From Ephydatia muelleri (taxonomy: Eukaryota > Porifera > Demospongiae > Spongillida > Spongillidae): a stretch of 64,000 bases of DNA. The stretch is from NCBI GenBank assembly GCA_013339895.1, contig JABACO010000009.1, positions 7,042,921-7,106,920 of the forward strand, given 5' to 3'. This document shows positions 1 through 10,786 of the stretch, in pieces. The notes under the pieces are model-generated. The model was not told the DNA's origin, searched no databases, and was given only the letters and a program-made list of their open reading frames with translations. The position numbers and the translations under genes are program-made. Numbering within the stretch: the stretch's first letter is position 1; every line of letters begins with the position of its first letter.

Positions 1-450
1 TATCTTCGGGGCACCACCTTAAAAATATGTGTTCTTGTTACACATGCAGAGCTTGATCAAAACGTATTTCTATTTTATCCTTGCTAAGCAGGTAGATCAT
101 CTTAACCTATGCCATGGTGACATGCATGCACTATTAGGTATGCAATCAATTCATATGGCTATCAAATACATCTTTAATCACTTTAACTGATTGATGTAAA
201 ACATGGTATTTGCCCATCAAGTACTGGATGCAGGAAACCATTTTCAATGTACAATTGTAGCTCTTATTGACATCAATAAAATTCCTGCAAATCAATTCAC
301 TTGAACACTTGATTGTATTAATTTCAAATATCACGATACAATTATTGTATTCATTACAATCTTCATTACGACCAATGGCTTTGCTTTTGATGAGACACAA
401 TAGTCTTGCTTAATATCATAAGTATATCGTCAAGCAAGGTACTTACTTAC

Positions 451-573
451 CCACACATGATTTTGCATCAGCACCAAGAGAGTAGCCAGTGTTGCAGGAA
501 CACGTGAAGCTTCCAACAATATTATTGCATATCTGTGCACACCCTCCATTGTTAGTTTGACATTCATTTATTT
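451..573 (-). CDS. EGF-like exon (EGF-2) of SRCR/EGF receptor-like gene
   Basis: This 123-bp exon encodes one EGF-like module of calcium-binding type. The order is [31 protein letters not shown], giving the six cysteines expected of EGF. The INEC start and the GSFTC segment match the calcium-binding consensus. The acceptor ends ...GTCTCAG at 574-575 and the donor GTAAGT begins at 450. Both boundaries are phase 1, so the module can be duplicated or skipped without a frame change. It follows the SRCR-f exons in transcript order and is the paralogue of the exon at 3344-3466. It would lie in the extracellular part of a receptor or secreted protein. The gene continues beyond the left edge. Confidence 0.85.
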
Positions 574-849
574 CTGAGACAGATTAATCAAAACAAGTAT
601 TTCACTTCGATACAAATTTATAAGGAAACAGTAAGCAGCGGTATGCATCAATTTTTCTGTTTGCAGCATGTGATTGAAACATTAAAATATATACATAAAG
701 TTGCTTGTTGGATGTCAATTACTAGGAACTTCCAAAAAGTGTACTTTGTCACACTCATGCAACATTGCTGTTCATGCAAATCAATTGCATCACAATGTAT
801 ATGCCAGAATAGGCTCCCCTTCCACCCCACCTCCTGTACTGTGGCTTAC

Positions 850-1014
850 CGCACATAACACCAGCATCTTCTATATGTGTACAGTCATGTTTTCCAATGC
901 CAACATTGGGACAGTCAAACAGACGAGACTCTGTACCCATGCACTGAGCATTATCTAACCAGATGGAACCTGATCCTTGAGGGTAATAAGTAAATGGTGC
1001 TACAATGCCACCAG
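850..1014 (-). CDS. SRCR-f, second-half exon
   Basis: This 165-bp phase-1 exon encodes the C-terminal half of an SRCR domain: GGIVAPFTYYPQGSGSIWLD, then QCMGTESRLFDC, GIGKHDCTHIEDAGVMC. These are the conserved SRCR landmarks (GSGSIWLD, C-x-G-x-E, C...H-x-C-x-H-x-E-D-A-G-V-x-C). The acceptor TTTTCAG ends at 1015 and the donor GTAAGC starts at 849. The split codon G|CT joins it to the exon ending at 1073. SRCR domains are extracellular ligand-binding folds. It is nearly identical to the interrupted exon of SRCR-d, which makes it the reference for that break. Confidence 0.88.
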
Positions 1015-1072
1015 CTGAAAATGAATGGTTGAGTAAATGATGTTGAACAAAACATGTACAGATGCAACTCAC

Positions 1073-1225
1073 CAGGGTACCCGAGCTGTCTGCATGCTAC
1101 TGAAGCAGCAACATCATTGAAAAGGTCATCACAAACTGTTCCCCAAACATCATTGTAGCACACTTCCACTCTGCCATTAAAGGACGTTGACCCATTTTGA
1201 ATGCGAATTTGTCCAGTTACACACA
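1073..1225 (-). CDS. SRCR-f, first-half exon
   Basis: This 153-bp exon encodes the N-terminal half of an SRCR domain: [43 protein letters not shown] and ACRQLG are diagnostic for the family. The acceptor ends CTACTAG at 1226-1227 and the donor GTGAGT follows 1073; both ends are phase 1. Together with the exon at 850-1014 it makes a 106-residue domain, the usual SRCR size. It has EVC but LGY instead of LGC, a cysteine pattern between the classical group A and group B domains. Confidence 0.88.
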
Positions 1226-1788
1226 CTAGTAGGTAGATCGGAGAATATGTTAAATGCAATAGAATCATGTAGGGTTATAACAACAATTAGCTGAATTTGA
1301 GGTTTTCATCTAATCTGAATATGGTGTATTGGTTACCCAATGTGTAAAACATTATATATCTTTCTAGCCTTCTATATGCACGCAGTTCAACTATGAAATA
1401 ATACAGTTGAGAATTTTCTTATCCCATCTGCAACTTTGTAACTTGCAGGAGATGTCAATACCCCAAATGTTTGAAGGAGCAGTGCTGCAAGCTTTATAGT
1501 GGGCAACTGGAATTACTAATTTTGTTTAGACAAGTGTAACTCCAATGCCACTATTTGTAGTGCAAATACATTGTCTCATACTAGTTAATGGCCTGTTCAC
1601 ATGAGTCCTATATGCATGTATCCAGAGAGTGTCTGCATTCTATCAAGGATGATTCCAATGATCAAATTTTTTTACTTCAAACCTTCTCGTTTGTGTATTG
1701 ATTTGGTGTCAACAGCAATAGAGACAAGAGATAAAACTATGACCATTAATTGTATAGCAGATATACATTTTTGCATGCAAAATCGCAC

Positions 1789-1959
1789 CTGCATTACACT
1801 GTATACTAGCATCTTCTAAGTGAATGCAGTCGAATGTGCCTATTCCAGCATTGGGACAGTCCACCAGCCTTGACTCAGTACCAACACAGCCTACATCATC
1901 CAGCCATATGCTTCCTGTTCCTGGGCCATAATATGCCGAAGACAAAGCTGTACCACCAC
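1789..1959 (-). CDS. SRCR-e, second-half exon
   Basis: This 171-bp exon encodes GGTALSSAYYGPGTGSIWLD, CVGTESRLVDC, GIGTFDCIHLEDASIQC and NA. Acceptor AACAG ends at 1960 and donor GTGCGA begins at 1788, both phase 1. It pairs with the first-half exon at 2406-2558. In place of the usual HxCxH it reads FDCIH. Its paralogue is the SRCR-c exon at 6438-6608. Confidence 0.86.
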
Positions 1960-2405
1960 CTGTTTGGAGGGCACTGGATGTAATGTGCATTGTTGAGTTC
2001 CTGTTGCATAGCAATATATGATTCAAATCAAATGGTGAATGCATATGTTCCGCTAACCACAGAATTCATGTGCTCATATGCATATAGTAATACATTTAAT
2101 TGATGAACAGACTTGCTTAATGTAAAACATGAATGTTATCATACACAATAGTATAATTAATGATGTCCAGCATGCAAATCTGGTTTTGTATTGTCTATAA
2201 GAATGGGGCTACATTTACACATTTCAGTTCATCTCTATGGATAGGTACAACGTATAATCAATCCTAAAGTACACTAATTAATATGAATTTGTTGGCTTCG
2301 TAAAAATCTTCTAAATAGCATGCAACTTTGGGCTGGCAATGATCATCAACTACTAACATTACAAGTACACTTAGGTGTACATCATAAAGTATGCTGGCAT
2401 TTTAC

Positions 2406-2558
2406 CTGCATATCCGAGCTGTCGACAAGCAACATTAGCATCTGTGTCATCCCACACGTCATCACACACTGTGCCCCATGTACCACTGTTGCACACTTCC
2501 ACTCTTCCATTCTGAGCTGTCCCTCCAGCAAGACGAATGTTCCCATTGGTGCAGGTCA
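2406..2558 (-). CDS. SRCR-e, first-half exon
   Basis: This 153-bp exon encodes [50 protein letters not shown]. It starts after an ACTAG acceptor and ends at a GTAAAA donor, both phase 1. It directly follows the EGF-1 exon in transcript order; the split codon G|TG gives the valine before TCTNG. It is part of the younger-looking tandem block shared with SRCR-c. Confidence 0.86.
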
Positions 2559-2645
2559 CTAGTTTCATAAACATTGATACTATTATTCTGACCAAACTAA
2601 AAAATTACCCACATTATAATATCACAATGAAATAGCAATTAACAT

Positions 2646-2886
2646 GGGATCTCATTTCCACAAATAGGGACCTAACGGATACATTATACAATTTCCAGTA
2701 CGTGCTATAGAAATGTAACGCTTGTATCAAAATGTATGGCTAATTAAGAATTCAGCGGCGTACAATTCCATGACAGATACTCTGATTCAGTGCAATGTGT
2801 AGAGGACATTTCAGACTTCTAGAATATGCAAAAATTGAAATCTTCAAAAAAACTTGCATTAGGTCCCTTTTCACAGAAACGATCCC
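2646..2886. mobile_element. MITE family M1, copy 1
   Basis: This intronic element is bounded by imperfect inverted repeats: GGGATCTCATTTCC at the left and the complement of TTTTCACAGAAACGATCCC at the right, with AGGGACCTAA just inside. It encodes nothing. It lies in the intron upstream of SRCR-e, and copy 2 sits at the matching place upstream of SRCR-c, so both were probably carried by the segmental duplication. Copy 3 (32481-32727) is independent. Target duplications are not clear. Confidence 0.65.
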
Positions 2887-3343
2887 GAATGTTTTTTAGA
2901 TCAGAAATTAAAGTTACATGCAAAATACATTTGTTTTACATTGTGCTGGACAATGTATGCACTATAGCCTTGCTCGAAACATGTGAAATATCCTATAGTC
3001 AGTTATGCATTCGTTTATTTGATGCAGATATAATTACTGCTATTCAGGGGGACAGGGGTGGAGGCATTCACAATAACTGCTGTGGCATTGCAATCATACC
3101 GCATCAAGTAATATAACACGACTTATGGTACAAATAAACCTAGCAATGAGGTAATAAGATAAATTTGCACTTCTGTTTGAGCTCAGGAGTTTGAAGAGAA
3201 TGCTAGATTTCTTATGCTTGATAACTAAGGGGTCCATGAGCGCATATGTCCAGTGTAGAACTTTGACTATGTCACTAGTCTACCTTGAGCAGTAGAACAA
3301 ATTGCAAACTGTAGTCTTGCTCAATTTATTATAGTTCACTTAC

Positions 3344-3466
3344 CCACACATGATCTTGCATCAGCACCAAGAGAGTAGCCAGTGTTACAGGAACACGTGT
3401 AGCTTCCAACAGTATTGGTGCATATCTGAGCACACCCTCCATTGCTAGCTAGACATTCATTTATTT
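3344..3466 (-). CDS. EGF-like exon (EGF-1)
   Basis: This 123-bp phase-1 exon encodes [33 protein letters not shown], an EGF-like module of calcium-binding type with six cysteines. The acceptor GTCTCAG ends at 3467 and the donor GTAAGT begins at 3343. It differs from the 451-573 copy at only a few positions. In the transcript it lies between SRCR-d and SRCR-e. Confidence 0.85.
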
Positions 3467-3743
3467 CTGAGACAGATTAATCATAACAAGTAATTCACTT
3501 CAATCCATACATATTGTTTAAGAAACAGTAAACAGCGGTATAATTCAAATATAAATGTTATCAGCACGTGCTTGAACTATCACAGCACATGCATTAAGTT
3601 ACATGGTTGGGTCTCTATTACAATGAAAATGTACTTTGTCACACTCATGCAACAACAGTTTGGATGGTGCCTTCATGCAAAACAATCGCAATATATATGC
3701 CAGAATAGGCTCCCTTCCCACCCCACCCCTGTACTGAACTTAC

Positions 3744-3780
3744 CGCACATAACACCAACGTCTTTTACATGTGTACAGTC
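3744..3780 (-). CDS. SRCR-d, second-half exon, 3' piece (split by transposon)
   Basis: These 37 bp, followed by donor GTAAGT at 3743, encode the end of an SRCR domain: HDCTHVKDVGVMC. The rest of the same exon lies at 5548-5675, beyond a 1764-bp insertion. The two pieces, counting one copy of the ATG duplication, total 165 bp, identical to the SRCR-f exon. As it stands, the interrupted exon would read into transposon sequence unless the insertion is spliced out. Confidence 0.82.
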
Positions 3781-3783
3781 ATG

Positions 3784-5547
3784 CACTGCGTGACATAGTA
3801 TCGTATGCAGTAATATGCAGAGTTTGCCCACGCCATGGTATGCAGATACATATCCAGACATGCACGTGTGCGGACCAATATGCATACTCGTACCTAGATA
3901 TGTCAATGTCCAGTGCAGTGTGCAGATGGGTATTGTTGGGGCTAAGTATCGGCTGCGTATCGCACCCATATCGCGAGCAGCAGTTTAGCCCGTAAATTAC
4001 GATAGTGCGCAATAAATAGGAATATAGGCCGTTTTAACCACACCCATGAAAACGCATTCATATGAGTGTGGCTACTATAATTACCTCGGCGTACTCACAG
4101 GTAAGTTATTGGATCCCTATAATCATTGTAAACTTCTGATACCTACATCTGTGTCTAGCGGGTGTAGCCTGTAGGCCTATTTGAGTAATTAATTTTGATA
4201 TCATTATCTGCGCATGCTCGGTTTTAAGTTTTGCACGTGTTGGTCATTAGTGGAGGTGACGACGCACGATCGAGCAAAGGAAACAAAAATAGGCAACTTG
4301 GTTGAGTTCCCAACGAAATAGGAGGAAAGGAAAGTTGGACTACTGGGCTATCTGTGGAGACAGTACTAATGGAGCCGTTCCCAACGTAAGAGAAATTGGA
4401 TTGTTGATTTTGATCACTATATAGCTGACGAATCAGTGAGGTGCAACTGTGCAAGATAAAGAGTTTCGGACAACAAACGGACTTAAGCAGTCTAGGCCTG
4501 GTAAGTTGTGCGTGTTTACACTGTAGGTGTTGCTTGTGTCAAACCAGGACAAGTGTGTGATTCAGTAGATGCAGTTAGGCGGCGTTTCAAGTTGTCACAA
4601 AGGTTTACATGCTTACGTCATGTTTGTTCTCATAAGCACAGTGCCGACCAATAGAACGCCATTACGAAGAGCATAGTACGTTGTATATGTGCATGTGGAT
4701 TATGTGCGCGTGCCAATAACTTCAGGGTCAGGAGATATTTAAGCGAGTACATCGAGACTGAAAGGGTGGAAGTGACCAACCCCGGCAAAAGAAGAAACGC
4801 AGGTACAGAGTAGGCATGCTATGACTTTCATTTCTGACCACAGCTCTTGAGCCGACGCCAGGGTGTACTACGGCCAAATGAAAACGTTTCGCTGCATTGC
4901 CAACCAAGGGGATGACGACGATAGCATTGTAAAGCATAAGCTAGCTACCACCGCGGTCAGAGAGTAAGTAAATGCTGAGTTCTTTGTGCATAACCTCTGT
5001 AATATTTTAGCGTGTGCTTGTAAGGAAACCGTCGACAAGTGCCGCGAGAGTAGTAGAGGCTCGTGCTCGCCTTCCAAGAGGCCTCTGCTAGGCGGAGAGT
5101 GCCCCTCTAACTACATCAGGAAAATGTGATGGAAACTTTGATCGCCAGCTTGGAACTATACCTGTTTATTTTTTGACCAAGTTGTATTTCAGCTGTAATT
5201 TGATTAAAGTTTGCCGTTAAATTCTGAAGTCTTGCTGGCGTGGTTCAGGGTTTAAGCACTAGCCTTCAAGTATGCAGAACAGAAAATGGATTTGAAATGA
5301 TTCGAATACATGACGTGTACAGAGTCTGCACGCGTTCATCTGAAGTATGCAGACAGGTGATGACGAATATACTGAATCCATATGCAGACCGCGATATCAT
5401 ACGTATAAGCGAAGTGTTCGTTCTGAGACGTATACATGGCGCCGCATTCGTGACGTATGAAAAACTGCCCACGTGTCGAGTGCAGACGAGTATCGATTAG
5501 TATGGGTGCAATATACAAGGCTGCATACGGTACACTGTCGCGCCGTG
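3784..5547. mobile_element. CACTA-like non-autonomous DNA transposon inside SRCR-d exon
   Basis: This 1764-bp insertion has terminal inverted repeats of about 27 bp with five mismatches: CACTGCGTGACATAGTATCG at the left and CACGGCGCGACAGTGTACCG at the right when complemented, both followed by TATGCAG. It is flanked by a 3-bp direct repeat ATG (3781-3783 and 5548-5550). Near both ends the motif TATGCAGA recurs in several copies. Terminal CAC(T/G)G, a 3-bp target duplication and subterminal repeats are the pattern known for CACTA/EnSpm (CMC) elements. I see no transposase, so it would be non-autonomous. The superfamily assignment is an inference from the ends. Confidence 0.8.
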
Positions 5548-5675
5548 ATGTTTTCCAATGCCAACATTGGGACAGTCAAACAGACGAGACTCTGTACCCA
5601 GGCACTGAACATTACCCAACCAGATGGAACCTGCTCCTTGAGGGTAATAAGTAAATGGTGCTACAATGCCACCAG
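5548..5675 (-). CDS. SRCR-d, second-half exon, 5' piece (split by transposon)
   Basis: These 128 bp encode GGIVAPFTYYPQGAGSIWLG, QCLGTESRLFDC and GIGKH. They start after a TTTTCAG acceptor ending at 5676. The coding sequence stops abruptly at the transposon, between GIGKH and HDCTH. The coordinate range includes the right-hand ATG target duplication (5548-5550). The intact paralogue is 850-1014. Confidence 0.84.
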
Positions 5676-5733
5676 CTGAAAATGAATGATTGAGTTATTG
5701 GTGTTGGACAAAACATGTACAGATGCAGCTCAC

Positions 5734-5886
5734 CAGGGTAACCGAGCTGTCTGCATGCTACTGAAGCAGCGAGATCATTGAAAAGGTCATCACAAATTGA
5801 TCCCCAAACATCATTGTAGCACACCTCCACTCTGCCATTAAAGGACGTTGACCCATTTTGAATGCGAATTTGTCCAGTTATACACA
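5734..5886 (-). CDS. SRCR-d, first-half exon
   Basis: This 153-bp phase-1 exon encodes [36 protein letters not shown]. It follows a TATTAG acceptor and ends at a GTGAGC donor. It is the near-identical paralogue of 1073-1225; WGTVCDD has become WGSICDD, a conservative change that keeps the cysteine. Confidence 0.86.
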
Positions 5887-6437
5887 CTAATAGGTAGTTG
5901 AGGGAATATGTTAAATGCAGTAGAAGCATGTAGGGTTATCCTTTAACAACAATTAACTGGATTTGTGGTTTTAATCCAAGCTCAAAATGGTGTATTGGTT
6001 ACCCAATTTGTAAAATATTATACATCTTTCTAGCCTCCTATATGTTTGTTGTTCAACTCTGAAATGATAGTCGAGCATTTTCTTATCCCACCAGCGATTT
6101 TGTAACTTGCAGGAGATGTCAAAACCCCAAATGTTGAAATCAAACTTTAAAGTGGGCAACTGGAATAAATGATTTTTTTAGATAGGTGTAACTCCATAAT
6201 CACTATTTGTAGTGCGAATACATTGTCTCATACTAGTTAATGCCCTGTTCACATGAGTCCTATAGCTGCATATGCACATATCCAGAGTGTGTAGCAAGGA
6301 TGATCCCAACAATCAAACATTTTACTTCAAACTGTCTCGTTTGTTTATTGATTTGGTTTGAACAGCAATAGAGTCAAGAGGCAGAATGATCGTTATTAAT
6401 TGTATAGCAGATATAAAGTTTGCATGCAAAACCGCAC

Positions 6438-6608
6438 CTGCATTACACTGTATACTAGCATCTTCTGAGTGATCGCAGTCGATTGTGCCTATTCCAGGAC
6501 AGGGACAGTCGAATAGCCTTGACTCAGTACCAACACAGTCAATTTCACTCAGCCATATGCTTCCTGTTCCTGGGCCATAATATGCTGAAGACAAAGCTGT
6601 ACCACCAC
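6438..6608 (-). CDS. SRCR-c, second-half exon
   Basis: This 171-bp exon encodes GGTALSSAYYGPGTGSIWLS, CVGTESRLFDCPCPGIGTIDC, DHSEDASIQC. Acceptor AAATAG ends at 6609, donor GTGCGG begins at 6437, both phase 1. It has an extra cysteine (CPCPG) compared with SRCR-e. It joins the exon at 7234-7386. Confidence 0.86.
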
Positions 6609-7183
6609 CTATTTGGAGGGAACTGGATTTTAATGTGCTGTTTAGTTTCTGCTGCATAGCAATATTATATGATTCATATGAAATGGGTAGATATGCTCCA
6701 GCAATCACAGAATACATGTGCTCATATGCATATAGAAATACATTTAATTTATGAGCAGACTTATTTATGTAAAACATTATTGATTATTATTCAGATAAAA
6801 TTATACAGTACATAATAGTAAAATTAATGATGTCCAGCATGCAAATCTGGTTTTGTATTGCCTATTAGAATGCCTAAATTTACACAATTTCGGTACATCT
6901 GCATGAAACGTGTAATTGTGATGGAGTGTAACCCTACCACTTAGATTCACTCTCTTCTTACAACAGTCACTTGCGTTTTTATACACAACAGGTCAATAAG
7001 TTTGTCAGAACCCTACATGAATTAGGTCCATGACACCCATTCAGCCATGTGATACCAATGAAAGTAAGTTCAGTACACAGTCTGTCACAGTAATCAATGC
7101 TAAATACATCAATGAATATGAATTTGTTGGCTTCATAAAAATTGTCTAATAGCATGCAACTTTGGATTGGCAATGATAATCTA

Positions 7184-7435
<252 letters not shown>

Positions 7436-7470
7436 TCACAACGAAATAGCAATTCATTTGACATAAAATA

Positions 7471-7717
7471 GGATCTTTTCCATGAAAATGGACCTAGCGT
7501 ATACATTATAAAATTTCCATTACGCGCAATAGAAATGTAACACTGATGCATGTCAAAACCTATGGCTAATTAAAAATTAAGCGCCTTACAATTTCATGAC
7601 AGATACTCCAATTCTCAGAGTGTAAGAAGCAATTTGTATAGGACATTTCTGACCTTTGCAGAATCAAAATTTGAAGAAAAATAGCATGTGTTATGTTCCT
7701 TTTCCAGAAATGATCCC
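7471..7717. mobile_element. MITE family M1, copy 2
   Basis: This copy has decayed ends (GGATCTTTTCC at the left, the complement of GAAATGATCCC at the right). It lies in the intron upstream of SRCR-c, the position matching copy 1 upstream of SRCR-e. It aligns with copies 1 and 3 over its length. Confidence 0.6.
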
Positions 7718-8011
7718 AAATATTTTTGGTTCGGAAAGTTACCTTTATTTTGCATTGTACAGGACAATCTATGCACTATAGCCTTGCTCAAAACACGTGA
7801 AACATCCGATAGTCAGTTAGGCAGTGTTTATTTGTGGCAGATAAAGCAGTAACATGGATTAAATTCTATTCACACAAGTGGAGGCTTTCACAATAACTAC
7901 TGTGGCTTTGCAATCACATCATTTTGTGCACCCCTATTGCCTTCAGAATCTTGTAGTTTTGTGTATTTTAACAAAACTATCATTCGAACGCCTGGTAGCC
8001 ACAAAACAAAC

Positions 8012-8188
8012 CTGAATGTGCTGCAGTACACTGTACACTAACATCTTCAGAGTGAAGGCAGTTGTGTACACCAATGCCATTGTTGACACAGTTCCAGATT
8101 GAAGTTTCAGAGCCAGAACAATGAACATCATCCAGAAGAATTGAGCCAGTTCCTTCCCCATACAGTGTGAGAGTGTATGCAGTGCCAC
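8012..8188 (-). CDS. SRCR-b, second-half exon
   Basis: This 177-bp phase-1 exon encodes GGTAYTLTLYGEGTGSILLD, CSGSETSIWNC, GIGVHNCLHSEDVSVQC and a short tail TAAHS. The HNCLHSED motif is the classical SRCR C-terminal signature. The acceptor is TTTTCAAAG (ending at 8189) and the donor GTTTGT. It is more distant from the c/d/e/f set, so it predates the block duplication. Confidence 0.84.
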
Positions 8189-8325
8189 CTTTGAAAAGCA
8201 AAGTTTACACTGATCAATGAGTTGTTCTGAAATTTGATGTCAAAACCTCTACATGTAATACTCTGAAACGTTTTATCTATAATTAATCTCTGAGCGAAAT
8301 GTGGTGTTTCATAACAAGACATTCA

Positions 8326-8487
<162 letters not shown>

Positions 8488-8489
8488 TT

Positions 8490-9715
8490 AATGTGCATCA
8501 AAGCATGAAAGCTAGCAATTTATAGTCATGTTAATATCTATTTTGTCTTATTCAGTAAAAACCAATTCAAAGTTATTAACAAAGGATAATAACATCAACA
8601 TCCACATCTACATGTACATATATAAAGATTGATTCAAAGGGCAGCACATGCGAGTATACATGTGTAAAGCTCTCTTCATTTAATAGATGGCCAAAAGAGG
8701 AGTGTGAGTGATGCAGGCGCATGATGGCACAACGAATATTGCAAAACTCAGCCTGCATATCAGCCAGCCCATCAAGATAATGTAGGGTTTCCCTTGTTTT
8801 GTTAGAATGCATATCTGCAAGGCGCTAGTAAAATGTGCATGCCGACTTATAGGCTGAATAAACAAGAGGGGCCAACACACCATTATCTACATCTCTTATT
8901 TTTTGGTTGTATCCTGCTTTTTAGCCTGTTCATGTTGCTTGAATCTTGTTGCAAAGGTAGGTAGGAGCACGTTTAATAATATTTTATTTGTCAAGGATCA
9001 TTCACTCGATCTGAAAAGGGAAAGAACTTCAGCAAACATTACGGCCAGTACAGATTTACCCCCAGATGTATTATTAATAATATTTATTTATTGCTTGTGC
9101 TTTGGTAGGATTTAAGTATGAATGGCTGTTTGCTGTCTGAATGTATACAGTTGCGATGACCTGCATGTGTACGCGGTGACGATGAGCGCGATCGTTATAA
9201 TGACTCGATCGAATCCTTGCTTCGCTCATAGATATTATATTATAGAATTCTGTGTAATATCTATGCTTCTCTCCACCTCGAAATGGAGCTTACAGTCTTT
9301 CCCATACTCCCTAGTTGTACAAGAGGAGTACCCCCAGTTTTAATTATTCTTTGGGTGCATAGGTGTTTATGTTCGTTCCCTACTTCTCCACGAGAATTTA
9401 CAGAAATCTAAGGCATGGAACACAATATTTGTTCAAAAGCAAACAGAGAACAAATTAACGTTAATGTGAATGCAGAATGAAGCCGACAATTTAGCACACA
9501 AATAAGACTTCTCTTAGAGGCTAGCCATGATAATACCATGCAGTTTAGGTGTTTCTATAGTAGTCGGCGTCACTGAATCGGGCAATAAGAACGATATACA
9601 AGTAATTAGTAACATTCACGATTTGAGTAATCATACGGTAATATGTTAAAGCATTTGCATACATGAAATAAGGCTTCTGTTAAAATAGGCAACTGTCTAA
9701 TATAATCCTGACAGA
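8490..9715. other. Intron, nothing recognised
   Basis: This intron sequence between SRCR-b and SRCR-a has no coding signature, clear repeat or RNA gene that I can see. Confidence 0.5.
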
Positions 9716-9720
9716 CTTAC

Positions 9721-9885
9721 AAACAGCTGTGCACGTGACACCTGCATCGTCGGAATGGGCACAGTTATGCACCCCAATGCCAAAGTATGCACACTGCCAT
9801 AGTCGGGACTCGTTTCCGGTGCAGCCAACATCGTCGAGTAGTATTGAGCCCGTTCCACCTCCGTACGCCTGTATTGCGGTACCGC
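9721..9885 (-). CDS. SRCR-a, second-half exon
   Basis: This 165-bp exon encodes GGTAIQAYGGGTGSILLDDV, GCTGNESRLWQC, GIGVHNCAHSDDAGVTC and TAV. The acceptor TATTCAG ends at 9886 and the donor GTAAGT starts at 9720, both phase 1. No first-half SRCR exon is found within the next 21 kb upstream. The first compatible one is at 31793-31942, so the intervening intron is about 21.9 kb and contains the large transposon. Confidence 0.84.
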
Positions 9886-9988
9886 CTGAATACGGCGACA
9901 GTATAAACATTGTATTAAAAAAATGTATAGCTGTATAGCTATTGACTATGCACTCATACGTGTTTAGTATCTTGTTAGTTCAGTGTTT

Positions 9989-9990
<2 letters not shown>

Positions 9991-10021
<31 letters not shown>
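9991..10021. repeat. Poly-C tract (31 bp)
   Basis: An uninterrupted C homopolymer. Its length is likely variable and prone to assembly error. Confidence 0.9.
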
Positions 10022-10024
<3 letters not shown>

Positions 10025-10069
10025 TGTTTAACAAGTACTCCTTCCTAGCAATTTTAGAATGCAACATGT

Positions 10070-10315
10070 AACTACAAACATTCTCTATATATGAGAAAGG
10101 TGGTGGTGTATTGGTGTAAAAAGCAAGGAAACAAGGATATAATGTTAAGGGAAAATGTAATAGTCCTACAAGCAACATAATATCCTACAAATGAGGACTA
10201 TTACAGTTTTGACCCTTGTTTGTATGCATTTTACACCACTATTGTCTATACCACCAACTTTCTCATAGCGAATGTATTTAGTTACTTATTTCATATATTT
10301 TTGGTCACACGAGGA
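10070..10315. mobile_element. Palindromic MITE family M2, copy 1
   Basis: The two halves are inverted copies: GTGTAAAAAGCAAGGAAAC on the left and the complement of TTTACACCACTATTG on the right, with AATAGTCCT near the centre. The loop here is short and unoccupied. A second copy at 10433-22672 is interrupted by the large element. Ends are approximate. Confidence 0.65.
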
Positions 10316-10432
10316 TATACAGAAATTTCGTGCCCAGACCTTTAAAAGCACATGTTATATTCACAATAGACCCTATTCATTTGTCATGTGACCGCTCCGT
10401 AATCTGACATACGCCAGTTAACACAATATAAA

Positions 10433-10565
10433 TTAACAAGTAACAAAAAGCATTCTCTACGAGAAAGTTGGTAGTATGTAGGATTTGCAGGCAATAGTGA
10501 TGTAAAATGTTAGGAAACAAGGGTCTAACAATAAGGAAAAATTTAATAGTCCTATATTTAGCACA
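10433..10565. mobile_element. MITE family M2, copy 2, left half
   Basis: This half runs from AAGTAACAAAAAGCATTCTC to the loop sequence ATTTAGCACA and ends at the 8-bp duplication CGAATAAC. It is the inverted counterpart of 22504-22672. The two halves were one element before the 11.9-kb insertion. Confidence 0.75.
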
Positions 10566-10742
10566 CGAATAACCAGTGCTGCCGCGATATGGTCTTTAGC
10601 CGATATCGCGATATGAGTAAATTTTTAAAGTCTATTCATTGAGCAATTATTTATCAATAATCACACAATATCATGCAAGTTGAGGTTGCGTTGTTGTGGT
10701 GACGACACAAGAAAAAACGCTATAGGGCGCGAGAGGGGGAGG

Positions 10743-10744
<2 letters not shown>

Positions 10745-10785
<41 letters not shown>
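10745..10785. repeat. Poly-G tract (41 bp)
   Basis: An uninterrupted G homopolymer near the left end of the large element. Short proline-rich reading frames on its complement are artefacts. Confidence 0.9.

Positions 10786-10786
<1 letters not shown>

Larger units (their letters stand above)
430..3115 (-). repeat. Segmental duplication, unit 1 (SRCR-e, SRCR-f, EGF-2)
   Basis: Exons and introns in this stretch align in order with unit 2 at about 3330-7925. Shared landmarks are the EGF exon, both SRCR domains, the intron sequence after 1270 (matches after 5930), the M1 MITE, and the tail containing CACTATAGCCTTGCTC (2960 and 7780). The divergence in introns suggests an old but still alignable duplication. 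Boundaries are approximate. Confidence 0.7.

Noticed and set aside
4224..5077. Small frames inside the CACTA-like insertion
   Set aside because: No resemblance to a transposase and no consistent coding signal.
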